Assembly (NCBI GenBank): GCA_934230055.1
Contig: CAKQEE010000055.1
Location: 1-7,218, forward strand
Reading direction: 5' to 3'
Length of the DNA stretch: 7,218 bases
DNA from: an uncultured Clostridia bacterium
Lineage (GTDB): Bacteria > Bacillota > Clostridia > Christensenellales > Borkfalkiaceae
The stretch's first letter is position 1. Each line of letters opens with the position of its first letter. This document shows, piece by piece, positions 1 through 5,627 of the stretch. Both the position numbers and the translations under genes were made by a program. The notes beneath the pieces were generated by a model, which was not told where the DNA came from, ran no database searches, and saw only the letters and a program-made list of their open reading frames with translations.

Positions 1-1
1 T

Positions 2-862
2 AATATGGAAGTGATAGAAAGCGTTCCCGTACACGAGGACATAAAGCTCGGCAAGCCCACCCGCGACAGACTCATAGAAAACTACAAGCAGAATATAATA
101 AATTGCGGTAAGGCGGGCGTGAAGTGCATTTGCTATAACTTTATGCCCGTGTTCGACTGGTTCAGAACGAACCTTTATTATAAGCACGAGGACGGCTCGA
201 CCTCTCTTTCGTACAGCGAAGAGGATTTCAATAAGCTCGATAAAACGAATCTGCGTCTCCCCGGTTGGGACGAGAGCTATACGAGCGAGGAGCTTAACGG
301 ACTATTAAAAGAATACGAGGGAATGACTCACGAAAAACTGTTCGATAACCTCGTGTATTTTTTAAACGGAATAATGCCCGCGTGCGACGAGGCGGGAATA
401 GATATGGCTATTCACCCCGACGATCCGCCGTGGGATATATTCGGACTGCCGAGAATAGTCGGAAAGGAAGAGGATTACGACAGACTGTTTAAGGCGGTGC
501 CTAACAAGCACAACGGAATGACTTTTTGTACGGGAAGCCTCGGCGCGGGGAGATTCAACGACTTGCCAAAGATGGCGGCAAAGTACGCCGACAGGATATA
601 TTTTGCGCATTTAAGGCAGTTGAAGTTCGTGAACGACACCGATTTTTACGAAAACGGTCATCAGACCGCGGAAGGGAACGTTGATATATACGCTATAGTA
701 AAAGCGCTAGTGGATAACGGGTTCGACGGGTATTTACGCCCCGACCACGGAAGGAATATCTGGGGCGAGAACGCAAAGCCGGGGTACGGTTTGTTCGACC
801 GCGCGTTAGGAGCGGCGTATCTTAACGGATTGTTTGAAGCAGTAGAAAAGGAGAGAAAATGA
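2..862 (+). CDS. uxuA: Mannonate dehydratase, 5'-truncated by the window edge
   Basis: D-mannonate dehydratase converts D-mannonate to 2-keto-3-deoxy-gluconate in hexuronate breakdown, in the cytoplasm. The frame is open to the first base. The first Met in view (base 5) falls where E. coli UxuA reads VESVPIHED, about 60 residues into the protein, so it is an internal residue and the true start lies upstream. Family landmarks, numbered from that Met: ESVPVHED (5-12), CYNFMPVFDW (43-52), MAIHPDDPP (134-142), TFCTGSLG (173-180), FAHLR (200-204) and RPDHGR (245-250). His137, Cys175, His202 and Asp247 correspond to the metal-binding His/Cys/His/Asp set known for this TIM-barrel family. The C-terminus is complete, and the stop overlaps the next start as ATGA, which implies translational coupling with the reductase. 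Nothing looks broken. Confidence 0.95.
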   Translation, partial: NMEVIESVPVHEDIKLGKPTRDRLIENYKQNIINCGKAGVKCICYNFMPVFDWFRTNLYYKHEDGSTSLSYSEEDFNKLDKTNLRLPGWDESYTSEELNGLLKEYEGMTHEKLFDNLVYFLNGIMPACDEAGIDMAIHPDDPPWDIFGLPRIVGKEEDYDRLFKAVPNKHNGMTFCTGSLGAGRFNDLPKMAAKYADRIYFAHLRQLKFVNDTDFYENGHQTAEGNVDIYAIVKALVDNGFDGYLRPDHGRNIWGENAKPGYGLFDRALGAAYLNGLFEAVEKERK

Positions 863-1689
863 AAATACCGTTCAAAGTAGATTTAAGCGACAAAGTAGTG
901 GCTGTGACGGGCGGAGCGGGCGTGATGATGAGCGACTTCTGCCGCGCGCTTGCGGAATGCGGGGCGAAGGTAGCGATCATCAACAGAACGAAAGCGACAG
1001 CGGAAGCCCTTGCGACCGAAATAGGTGAAAACGCGATAGGAATATCCGCGGACTGCACCAAAAAAGAAGATATAATCGCGGCGAAAAAGGTTATAAACGA
1101 AAAATGTGGGAAGGTGAACTTCCTTATCAACGGCGCAGGCGGAAACAACCCCAAAGCGACCACGGATAACGAAACGATGACTCCCGAAACGAAGGTAGTG
1201 AAGGACTTTTTCGGGATAGACGAGGACGGGTTCAAGTTCGTGTTCGACGTGAACTTAACGAGCGCGTTTTTATGCACGCAGGTATTTGCGGAAGATATGG
1301 TTAAAACGGGCGGGAACATAATAAATATTTCCAGCATGAACGCATACAGACCGCTTACGAAGATACCCGCGTACTCGGCGGCGAAAGCGGCGATAAACAA
1401 TTTTACGCAATGGGTGGCGGTACACTTTGCGCAGTGCGGAATACGCTGCAACGCGATAGCTCCCGGGTTTTTCGTTACGAAACAGAACAAAGACCTACTG
1501 TTTAACGCGGACGGTGCACCCACGGCGAGAACGGGGAAGATATTAGCTGCAACGCCTATGAAGAAATTCGGTGAGATAAGCGACCTGATAGGGGCGTTAT
1601 TGTTCCTTGCGGACGACAAGGCGAGCGGATTTATAACGGGAACGATACTTCCCGTAGACGGCGGCTTCTCCGCTTATTCCGGAGTGTGA
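859..1689 (+). CDS. uxuB: SDR-family D-mannonate oxidoreductase (fructuronate reductase)
   Basis: A 276-residue short-chain dehydrogenase, most likely the NAD(P)-dependent interconversion of D-fructuronate and D-mannonate, which feeds UxuA. Visible SDR parts are the Rossmann dinucleotide loop VTGGAG (16-21), NGAGG (91-95), catalytic Ser159 in NISS, Tyr172-x3-Lys176 in YSAAK, APG (201-203) and the C-terminal PVDGG (265-269). The loop reads TGGAGVMM, so the last Gly of the classical TGxxxGxG is absent. From memory, related fructuronate reductases have a similar TGGGGVL loop, so this is probably a subfamily trait and not a defect. The start is an ATG overlapping the uxuA stop, with AGGAG at 849-853. 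E. coli UxuB is a long-chain mannitol-type dehydrogenase; the SDR version is the Firmicutes alternative (B. subtilis YjmF type). Function is assigned from family plus adjacency; another sugar-acid substrate is possible. Confidence 0.85.
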   Translation: MKIPFKVDLSDKVVAVTGGAGVMMSDFCRALAECGAKVAIINRTKATAEALATEIGENAIGISADCTKKEDIIAAKKVINEKCGKVNFLINGAGGNNPKATTDNETMTPETKVVKDFFGIDEDGFKFVFDVNLTSAFLCTQVFAEDMVKTGGNIINISSMNAYRPLTKIPAYSAAKAAINNFTQWVAVHFAQCGIRCNAIAPGFFVTKQNKDLLFNADGAPTARTGKILAATPMKKFGEISDLIGALLFLADDKASGFITGTILPVDGGFSAYSGV

Positions 1690-1710
1690 GTTTGTAAAGG
1701 AGAAAACGAA

Positions 1711-2142
1711 ATGCTGAAAAATATAAATAAACTTGTAGGTCCGGAGCTTCTCAAAATTTTGTGCGAGATGGGACACGGCGACGAAATAGTTATAGCGGAC
1801 GGGAATTTTCCTTCCGCGAATTTGGGAAAGAGGGTTATCCGTGCGGACGGAATAGGCGGCGCGGAAATTCTCGACGCGGTGATGTCGCTTATTCCGCTCG
1901 ATACTTACGCCGAGCCTAATATGATTTTAATGAATCTCACGCCGAGTGACGAAGGAAAGGTTAATCCGACGATATGGGCGGAATACGAAAAAATCGCGAA
2001 CGAACACGATAAAAACGTAAAACTCGGCGGGATAGAACGGAACGCGTTTTATGAAAGGGCGAAAAACGCATATGCGGTGATAGCGACGGGAGAAAAGCAA
2101 GTATACGCAAATATAATCCTCAAAAAAGGCGTCATAAATTAA
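1711..2142 (+). CDS. fucU: FucU/RbsD-family sugar mutarotase
   Basis: A 143-residue protein that aligns along its length with E. coli L-fucose mutarotase FucU (140 residues). These cytoplasmic enzymes interconvert sugar anomers. Matches include the N-terminal PELLKILCEMGHGDEI (11-26) with catalytic His22, Asp30 (ADGNFPS), VIRADG (42-47), Arg110 before NAFYERA, and the C-terminal TGE...Y-NIILKKGV (126-141). His22, Asp30 and Arg110 match the E. coli His22, Asp30 and Arg107 positions. E. coli has YGN near the end where this protein has YAN (132-134), a mild change. The ribosome site AAAGGAG (1696-1702) precedes the ATG, 21 bp after the reductase stop, so it is in the same operon. In this setting the substrate may be a hexuronate or a released hexose and not fucose; the symbol records family only. 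Its 3' end is partly repeated downstream of the hydrolase gene. Confidence 0.88.
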   Translation: MLKNINKLVGPELLKILCEMGHGDEIVIADGNFPSANLGKRVIRADGIGGAEILDAVMSLIPLDTYAEPNMILMNLTPSDEGKVNPTIWAEYEKIANEHDKNVKLGGIERNAFYERAKNAYAVIATGEKQVYANIILKKGVIN

Positions 2143-2157
2143 CTCAGTATTCGATGA

Positions 2158-2295
2158 GAATATAAGAAAATCAGTAAAAATACTATATTAGTTCTATCGA
2201 AAAAGGCGAGTTTTCCGATTTACGACAAGAATTTTAAGCAGAAACGCAGAGAGGTTCGGAGAGACGCGCAAAAGAGGAGGAATACGAAAAAGTGA
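2158..2295 (+). pseudogene. Orphan C-terminal coding tail upstream of the hydrolase
   Basis: An open frame of 45 sense codons runs from just after a TGA (2155-2157) to a TGA at 2293-2295, with no ATG, GTG or TTG in it. The product is very basic toward the end (...YDKNFKQKRREVRRDAQKRR...). Its stop overlaps the GTG of the hydrolase as GTGA, the same kind of overlap seen between uxuA and the reductase. This suggests it is the surviving 3' end of a gene that once preceded the hydrolase in an operon and was cut off when the fucU side was joined to it. A basic tail is typical of cytoplasmic ends of membrane transporters, but the family is not recognised. It could also be a chance open frame. Confidence 0.4.
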
Positions 2296-2963
2296 TAAAA
2301 AAGGAATTTCAATTTAACGGATATAACGCTACGGTGCTTATTCCCGATAATTTCAACGGTAAATGGATTTGGAAAACGGAGTTTTTTTATGCATTTGACA
2401 AAGCCGAGCGCGACTTGTTCGATACAGGCTATGCCCGTGTGTATTACGAAATAAGCAATATGTACGGGAGCGATCGCGCGGTAAGGCTTATGCATAAATT
2501 TCACCTGCATTTGTTACAAGAAGCGGGATTTAAGACAAAACCGATATTATTTGGGTTTTCACGCGGCGGATTGTACGCATTCAATTACGCGCTGTATTAT
2601 CCGGAATACGTTTCCAAAATTTATCTGGACGCGCCCGTGCTTGATTTGCGTTCATGGCCGCCGGAGAAAAGCCATGAACACGAGGAGATGCTCGCAGAAT
2701 ATCGTCTTGACGAAAAGACTTTTAAGGAATATCGTGTAAGTCCCGTAGACTATCTGGAAGAATTTTATTCAAACGATATTCCCGTGCTTATAGTGGCGGG
2801 GGAAGACGATGTCGTGGTTCCTTATAAGGATAATTGTCTTAAAATGGTAAATTTTTATAAAGAAAAAGGGCATGAGATACCACTTATATTAAAACCGAAC
2901 TGTGATCATCATCCTCATTCTTTGGATAAGACAACGCCTATAGTAGAGTTCGTAGAAAAATAG
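2292..2963 (+). CDS. Alpha/beta hydrolase, probable carbohydrate esterase-like enzyme
   Basis: A 223-residue single-domain alpha/beta hydrolase with no signal peptide, so probably cytoplasmic. The nucleophile elbow is GFSRGG (88-93) with Ser90. The acid is likely Asp173 in AGEDDVVVPY (169-178), and the base His207 in CDHHPHSL (204-211). The strand after the elbow carries YLDAPVLDLRSWP (111-123), a pattern recalled from hydrolases in plant-polysaccharide utilisation loci, so removal of an acyl group from a pectin- or xylan-derived sugar is a reasonable guess but unproven. The GTG start at 2292 is chosen because AGGAGG (2275-2280) lies 11 bp upstream, the protein begins where the fold should, and no better ATG exists. 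The GTG overlaps the stop of an upstream coding remnant. The stop is TAG. It is co-directional with the uronate genes and ahead of the operon terminator. Confidence 0.8.
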   Translation: MIKKEFQFNGYNATVLIPDNFNGKWIWKTEFFYAFDKAERDLFDTGYARVYYEISNMYGSDRAVRLMHKFHLHLLQEAGFKTKPILFGFSRGGLYAFNYALYYPEYVSKIYLDAPVLDLRSWPPEKSHEHEEMLAEYRLDEKTFKEYRVSPVDYLEEFYSNDIPVLIVAGEDDVVVPYKDNCLKMVNFYKEKGHEIPLILKPNCDHHPHSLDKTTPIVEFVEK

Positions 2964-2985
2964 ACATGTTCCCCAGATAAGGTAT

Positions 2986-3067
2986 GCGAGCGGGGAGTAT
3001 AAAGCGAAAAGAGAGGCTACATGCGGATATAATTCTCAAAAAAGGCGTTATTTATGATAGTTTTTGA
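2986..3067 (+). pseudogene. Frameshifted remnant of a second fucU C-terminus
   Basis: After the hydrolase, frame 2 reads HADIILKKGVIYDSF then TGA at 3065-3067, which matches the fucU C-terminus YANIILKKGVIN. Bases 3027-3050 match 2111-2134 at 22 of 24 positions. Just upstream, in another frame, bases 2986-2997 encode ASGE, the counterpart of ATGE in the intact gene, so an indel separates the two parts. There is no start codon, and the rest of the gene is missing. This is a decayed paralogue tail and not a functional gene. Confidence 0.65.
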
Positions 3068-3076
3068 TTTAAATAC

Positions 3077-3118
3077 AAACAAGCGACGCGAGAACAAGTC
3101 TTGCATCGCTTGTTTTTT
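3077..3118 (+). terminator. Rho-independent terminator of the uronate operon, probably bidirectional
   Basis: The left arm ACAAGCGACGC (3079-3089) pairs with GCATCGCTTGT (3103-3113) with a single mismatch, around a 13-nt loop, and is followed by a T run to 3118. Two A's at 3077-3078 can extend the stem. On the minus strand the same hairpin starts 15 nt past the stop of the 46-residue gene and is followed by TTGTATTT, so it may serve both convergent units. Confidence 0.85.
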
Positions 3119-3132
3119 ATAGTAAAATAAAT

Positions 3133-3273
3133 TTAAATTTTATACTTATCTTCTATAACGAAGTCTAAGCCGTGAAGAGTTGCTTTTTTTAGAGCGATGA
3201 AGTATTTTAAGCGTTTCGAGACGTGTACGGTCATTTCTCCGATGGTAATCTGAAAAGAATTCTTTGCAGTCAT
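3133..3273 (-). CDS. 46-residue small protein coupled to ATPase 1, damaged copy of the 65-residue protein
   Basis: This frame begins MTAKNSFQITIGEMT and ends ATLHGLDFVIEDKYKI. Its ATG shares its A with the TAA of the ATPase 1 gene (TAATG), so it is probably translated by re-initiation; no separate ribosome site is visible. Residues 10-16 and 31-46 match the 65-residue protein encoded at 4884-5081, but the middle (about 19-30) is unrelated. The DNA explains this: relative to the other copy there is a 2-base and a 1-base insertion, so the middle is read in a shifted frame and the frame is restored for the conserved end. The N-terminal ~28 residues of the relative are missing and replaced by eight new residues. 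It may be a decaying fragment or a re-purposed peptide. The function of the family is unknown to me. Confidence 0.5.
   Translation of the reverse strand: MTAKNSFQITIGEMTVHVSKRLKYFIALKKATLHGLDFVIEDKYKI
3134..3248. repeat. Direct repeat copy 1 (end of the small-protein gene)
   Basis: About 115 bp, similar to 4885-4997 in the same orientation. By eye there are about 12 substitutions and 3 inserted bases, so near 87% identity. Similarity starts sharply at TAAATTTTATAC and fades after TTTCTCCGATGGTAA. The two copies bracket the ATPase 1 gene and its upstream region. Confidence 0.8.
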
Positions 3274-4562
3274 TAGTTTTTTAATGATGTAATCGGGACA
3301 ACGAAAACTCCGTCCGGACGAATATATGCCGCATTAGATAAACCGCATATTACGCACAGGACGGAAGGTGCTTTGCCTCCTTCTTCAATAATTTTATTGC
3401 GTATTTCAATAAGATTTTCTGCCGCTTTATCTATTTGGTTTGCTCCGAGCTTTATTTCAAAGGCGCACCAGCGCCCATCTTTTAATTCGATAACCGCATC
3501 GATTTCCTTGTTCGTATAATCTTGATAATGAAAGAGTTGAGCTCCGAAAGCTTCGGTATAAATTTTCAAATCCCTTTCGCAAAGCGATTCAAATAAGAAA
3601 CCGAATGTTTCAAGGTCGTTAATCAATCTATCAGAAGTTGCGTTTAACAATGCACACGGTAATGATGGGTCGCAAAAGTGACGTTTTTCGGATTGTTTTA
3701 TACGAACGGACGAACGAATATTTGAAGAAAAAGGTTTTTGATTGTCAAGTAAGAACAGCCGTTCAAAAACGTCAAGATAAGTACACACACTATCATAATC
3801 GATCGATTCGTCATCGACGTCCCTAATATCGCTTGCAAGTTTCTTTTTTGTTGCCGTTGTACTTTCGTTTCTTGCGAGTGAACGTAACAGCAATTTCATT
3901 TTGTCTGTATCGTATTTTTTTCCGTCTATTCTCTGAGCGTCGTCCGTTAAAATTGTTTTAATGTAAGACTCTGAAATCAATTGAGCATTTTCAACCGGTA
4001 GCCCTATCGCACCGGGGAATCCTCCACGGACGATGTAATTTGCAAGTGTACGCAAATCAACCTCGCCTGTTAGTGCCGTTGTAATATTGCCGTTGCATAA
4101 ATCTTCAAGGGATACCTTCCCGTCTGAATCTCCTGATTCATAAAGAGACATCGTTCTCATACGCAATCTGCCAATACGCCCCGCGCCGCTATGAACTCTG
4201 TTTTCTTTCTTTTTCGGGGTTGACGAGCCGGTTAAAATGAATTGTCCTTTTTTTCCGCGCTGATCTACGGCATATCGAACCGCGTCCCAAATAGCATCAA
4301 CTTCTTGCCACTCGTCGATTAATCTCGGTGTTTCGCCTTCGAGGACTATTGACGGAGACATTTCCGCCAACTTTTTATTCTGAAAATTATTGGAAGAATC
4401 GGCAATAAGAAATTCGCTGTTTGCGTGAAAAGAAGATATCCAAGTTTTACCGCACCATTTAGGACCCTCTATGCAAATTGCGCCGAACGTCGCCAAATAT
4501 TTTTGAACCTGCTGATCCATAATTCTGGCTTTGTATTTATTTCTATCGGCAATTTTGTTCAT
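3273..4562 (-). CDS. AAA_14/DUF4143 ATPase with C-terminal nuclease-like domain (ATPase 1)
   Basis: A 429-residue P-loop ATPase of the ATP-binding AAA_14 plus DUF4143 type. Walker A is GPKWCGKT (33-40), Walker B is LIDEW (81-85, Asp83 and Glu84), and a sensor-like LTGSS is at 110-114. The DUF4143 part includes the RGGFPGA signature (179-185) and ends in a PD-(D/E)XK-like fold with Asp355 (EIDAVIE) and Glu369-x-Lys371 (FEIKLG), so the putative nuclease residues are intact. No membrane segment or signal peptide is seen. The start is an ATG with GGGAG 11 bp upstream, and the N-terminal YKARIMD just ahead of the P-loop is typical of the subgroup. The gene overlaps a 46-residue frame at TAATG. The family is widespread in anaerobes with no settled function; DNA- or defence-related activity is often supposed. 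It belongs to a different subgroup from the ATPase at 5678-7006. Confidence 0.88.
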   Translation of the reverse strand: MNKIADRNKYKARIMDQQVQKYLATFGAICIEGPKWCGKTWISSFHANSEFLIADSSNNFQNKKLAEMSPSIVLEGETPRLIDEWQEVDAIWDAVRYAVDQRGKKGQFILTGSSTPKKKENRVHSGAGRIGRLRMRTMSLYESGDSDGKVSLEDLCNGNITTALTGEVDLRTLANYIVRGGFPGAIGLPVENAQLISESYIKTILTDDAQRIDGKKYDTDKMKLLLRSLARNESTTATKKKLASDIRDVDDESIDYDSVCTYLDVFERLFLLDNQKPFSSNIRSSVRIKQSEKRHFCDPSLPCALLNATSDRLINDLETFGFLFESLCERDLKIYTEAFGAQLFHYQDYTNKEIDAVIELKDGRWCAFEIKLGANQIDKAAENLIEIRNKIIEEGGKAPSVLCVICGLSNAAYIRPDGVFVVPITSLKN

Positions 4563-4572
4563 AGCAATTGCT
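4563..4572. promoter_or_regulatory. Perfect palindrome abutting the ATPase 1 start codon
   Basis: AGCAATTGCT is a 10-bp perfect palindrome filling nearly all of the gap between the GGGAG ribosome site (minus strand, 4578-4574) and the ATG. It could be an operator or translational control site, or chance. Confidence 0.3.
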
Positions 4573-4594
4573 TCTCCCTATTGTCATTAACACT

Positions 4595-4623
4595 ATTTTA
4601 CCACATTTTATCGGGATTTGCAA
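4595..4623 (-). promoter_or_regulatory. Sigma-A-type promoter for ATPase 1
   Basis: On the minus strand, TTGCAA (4623-4618) is followed by a 17-bp spacer and TAAAAT (4600-4595). The start of transcription would be near 4588, giving a leader of about 25 nt that contains the GGGAG ribosome site. Confidence 0.6.
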
Positions 4624-4641
4624 ATGTAATCTATATGATTC

Positions 4642-4688
4642 GCATAATTCAATCGGCATAATTTTAATTTTGCAATCGGCACTATTTT
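4642..4688. repeat. Short imperfect repeats upstream of the ATPase 1 promoter
   Basis: CAATCGGCATAATTTT (4650-4665) and CAATCGGCACTATTTT (4673-4688) differ at two positions and lie 23 bp apart. A third partial copy, GCATAATT, lies at 4642-4649. They are just beyond the -35 of the ATPase 1 promoter, so they may bind a regulator. Bases 4563-4883 otherwise contain no gene that I can support. Confidence 0.4.
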
Positions 4689-4727
4689 GCTTTTTTGTTC
4701 GTGATTTTTTTAAGAGGAAGAGCAATT

Positions 4728-4756
4728 TTGACAGTAACTTGTTTTTATAATATAAG
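4728..4756 (+). promoter_or_regulatory. Plus-strand sigma-A-type promoter with no coding gene behind it
   Basis: TTGACA (4728-4733) is a perfect -35, followed by 17 bp and TATAAG (4751-4756). Transcription would start near 4763 and run into a structured stretch and then antisense through the small gene at 4884-5081. No start codon with a ribosome site follows closely. Confidence 0.45.
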
Positions 4757-4762
4757 TGAGAA

Positions 4763-4884
4763 AACTTGCTTGCAAAGGTTTTCAAGTGCGGTGTTTCGGC
4801 TTTCGTCTGCTTTTATTTGAAATTAGCAAGTAAATCTTTGCTCTTGCCAATGCTATGGAAGGTTTGCGTGCCGCAAAAGCAGAC
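4763..4884 (+). ncRNA. Possible structured RNA (or cassette edge) with nested inverted repeats
   Basis: The arms GTCTGCTTTT (4805-4814) and AAAAGCAGAC (4875-4884) are a perfect 10-bp inverted repeat 60 bp apart. Inside are TTTGCG-TGC-CGCAAA (4863-4877, overlapping the right arm) and GCAAG/CTTGC pairs. TTTCAAGT (4780-4787) can pair with ATTTGAAA (4815-4822, one G-U), which would put the left long arm in its loop. The right arm ends one base before the duplicated segment starting at 4885. No known RNA family was recognised. Confidence 0.3.
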
Positions 4885-5081
4885 TAAATTTTATACTTAT
4901 CTTCGATAACGAAGTCTAAACCGTGAAGAGTTGCTTTTTCCCAGCGTTGAAGTATTTCAAGAGTTTCAACGTATGCGGTCATTTCTCCGATAGTAAAATC
5001 GTTGCGAGGTGATAGGTTTAGTTCGTCTAAATATTGAATATATAATTGTATAAGATAGATAATTGTTTCTTCTGCGTTCAT
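4884..5081 (-). CDS. 65-residue conserved-looking small protein
   Basis: A small soluble acidic protein beginning MNAEETIIYLIQLYIQYL, with a GEMTAYVETLEILQRWE core (32-48) and a GLDFVIEDKYKI end (54-65). It is probably all helical: two amphipathic helices. The pattern resembles small uncharacterised clostridial proteins but I cannot name a family. The ATG lies 4 bp after the stop of the HTH-like frame on the same strand and lacks a good ribosome site, so translational coupling to that gene is likely. If the amber codon in that gene stops ribosomes, this protein may be poorly made. The stop is TAG. Reality is supported by the second, diverged copy at 3133-3273 that keeps the same C-terminal residues. 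Confidence 0.65.
   Translation of the reverse strand: MNAEETIIYLIQLYIQYLDELNLSPRNDFTIGEMTAYVETLEILQRWEKATLHGLDFVIEDKYKI
4885..4997. repeat. Direct repeat copy 2 (end of the 65-residue gene)
   Basis: The intact-frame partner of 3134-3248, in the same orientation. Between the copies lie the ATPase 1 gene, its promoter and the structured region (3249-4884). Recombination between the copies would delete that cassette. Confidence 0.8.
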
Positions 5082-5085
5082 AATA

Positions 5086-5418
5086 TCAGTCCATTGTAAC
5101 GGCTATTTCTTTTAACGTATTTTGTTCGTCTTCTAAGCAAGCGTGAAAACATTCCACTATTTCGTTTCTCAATCTGAAAAGGGTGCTTTGCGCAATATTG
5201 CAACTGCTCGCAATCTTCCACGCGGGCAGTTTTGCTTTTTCAATATAAACAGCCTTAAACACCGCAAGGTGATTAGACTTATGTAAGCGATAATTTATTT
5301 TGTAAAACTTATGAACGAAGTTAAAAGCATTCAGGTAATGACTATTCCCCGAATAAACAAGCGATAAAATTTGATTTTCTTTCTCGTTTAACTACTTATC
5401 ATAAGTATAACCTTTCAT
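5086..5418 (-). pseudogene. Small HTH-like regulator interrupted by an in-frame TAG at codon 9
   Basis: From the ATG at 5418 the frame reads MKGYTYDK, then TAG (5394-5392), then 101 sense codons to TGA at 5086. The post-TAG part looks like real protein: HYLNAFNFVHKFYKINYRLH (27-46), SNHLAVFKAVYIEKAKLPAW (48-67) and a helix-turn-helix-like end WKIASSCNIAQSTLFRLRNE (67-86). No ATG, GTG or TTG lies between the TAG and residue 50, so restart is unlikely; GTG at residue 53 would give only the C-terminal half. The best reading is a DNA-binding regulator with a nonsense mutation, or amber readthrough. Other genes here end in TAG (the hydrolase and the 65-residue gene), so general recoding is unlikely. 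The stop is 4 bp from the start of the 65-residue gene, so the two formed an operon. The long minus-strand frame reaching upstream to 5622 runs through repeats and is not counted as its N-terminus. Confidence 0.55.
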
Positions 5419-5545
5419 AAATACTATTTTAATATTTAATAAAAGCTTTGTATTCCCAAAAAATGGGAGTGCGAAAAACGGAAGAGAAAAAAATACCGCA
5501 AGGTAAGCGAAGCTTATAAACTTCTTTCTGAATGACATTATTCCA

Positions 5546-5624
5546 ATTTTATGCAAAAAATCGAAAATGGGTAGTCTGATTTTATGCAAAAATACACTAT
5601 TCAATATTCCGATTTTATGCAAAA
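5546..5624. repeat. Three 13-bp direct repeats with exact 33-bp period upstream of ATPase 2
   Basis: ATTTTATGCAAAA occurs at 5546-5558, 5579-5591 and 5612-5624, identical each time. The base before each is A, G and G, and copies 1 and 3 share ATTCC(A/G) upstream. Each unit is roughly dyad-symmetric in its outer parts (TTTT...AAAA). The last copy ends 3 bp before the -35 of the ATPase 2 promoter. The layout fits an operator array or iteron-like protein-binding sites. Confidence 0.8.
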
Positions 5625-5627
5625 CGC

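Noticed and set aside
822..1619. 265-codon minus-strand open frame opposite the reductase gene
   Set aside because: It is the antisense shadow of a well-supported SDR gene with all catalytic motifs; its translation is low-complexity and hydrophobic with no recognisable domain.
2551..2739. 62-codon plus-strand frame inside the hydrolase gene
   Set aside because: It is out of frame with the hydrolase, whose catalytic motifs are intact across this stretch.
4543..4785. 80-codon minus-strand and 78-/60-codon plus-strand frames upstream of ATPase 1
   Set aside because: They overlap the promoter and each other, are rich in low-complexity residues typical of AT-rich intergenic DNA, and have no ribosome sites.
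5086..5418. Genome-wide TAG recoding to explain the amber codon
   Set aside because: The hydrolase and the 65-residue gene both end naturally at TAG in this window, so TAG is used as a normal stop.
5392..5622. 76-codon minus-strand open frame MHKIGIL...
   Set aside because: Its repeated HKIG/HKIR segments are just the 33-bp DNA repeat read backwards, and it runs through the region bearing the ATPase 2 operator array. Only its last nine codons belong to the interrupted HTH-like gene.
5546..5624. CRISPR array
   Set aside because: The repeats are only 13 bp with 20-bp gaps and three copies, the spacers include promoter-proximal DNA, and no cas genes are present.
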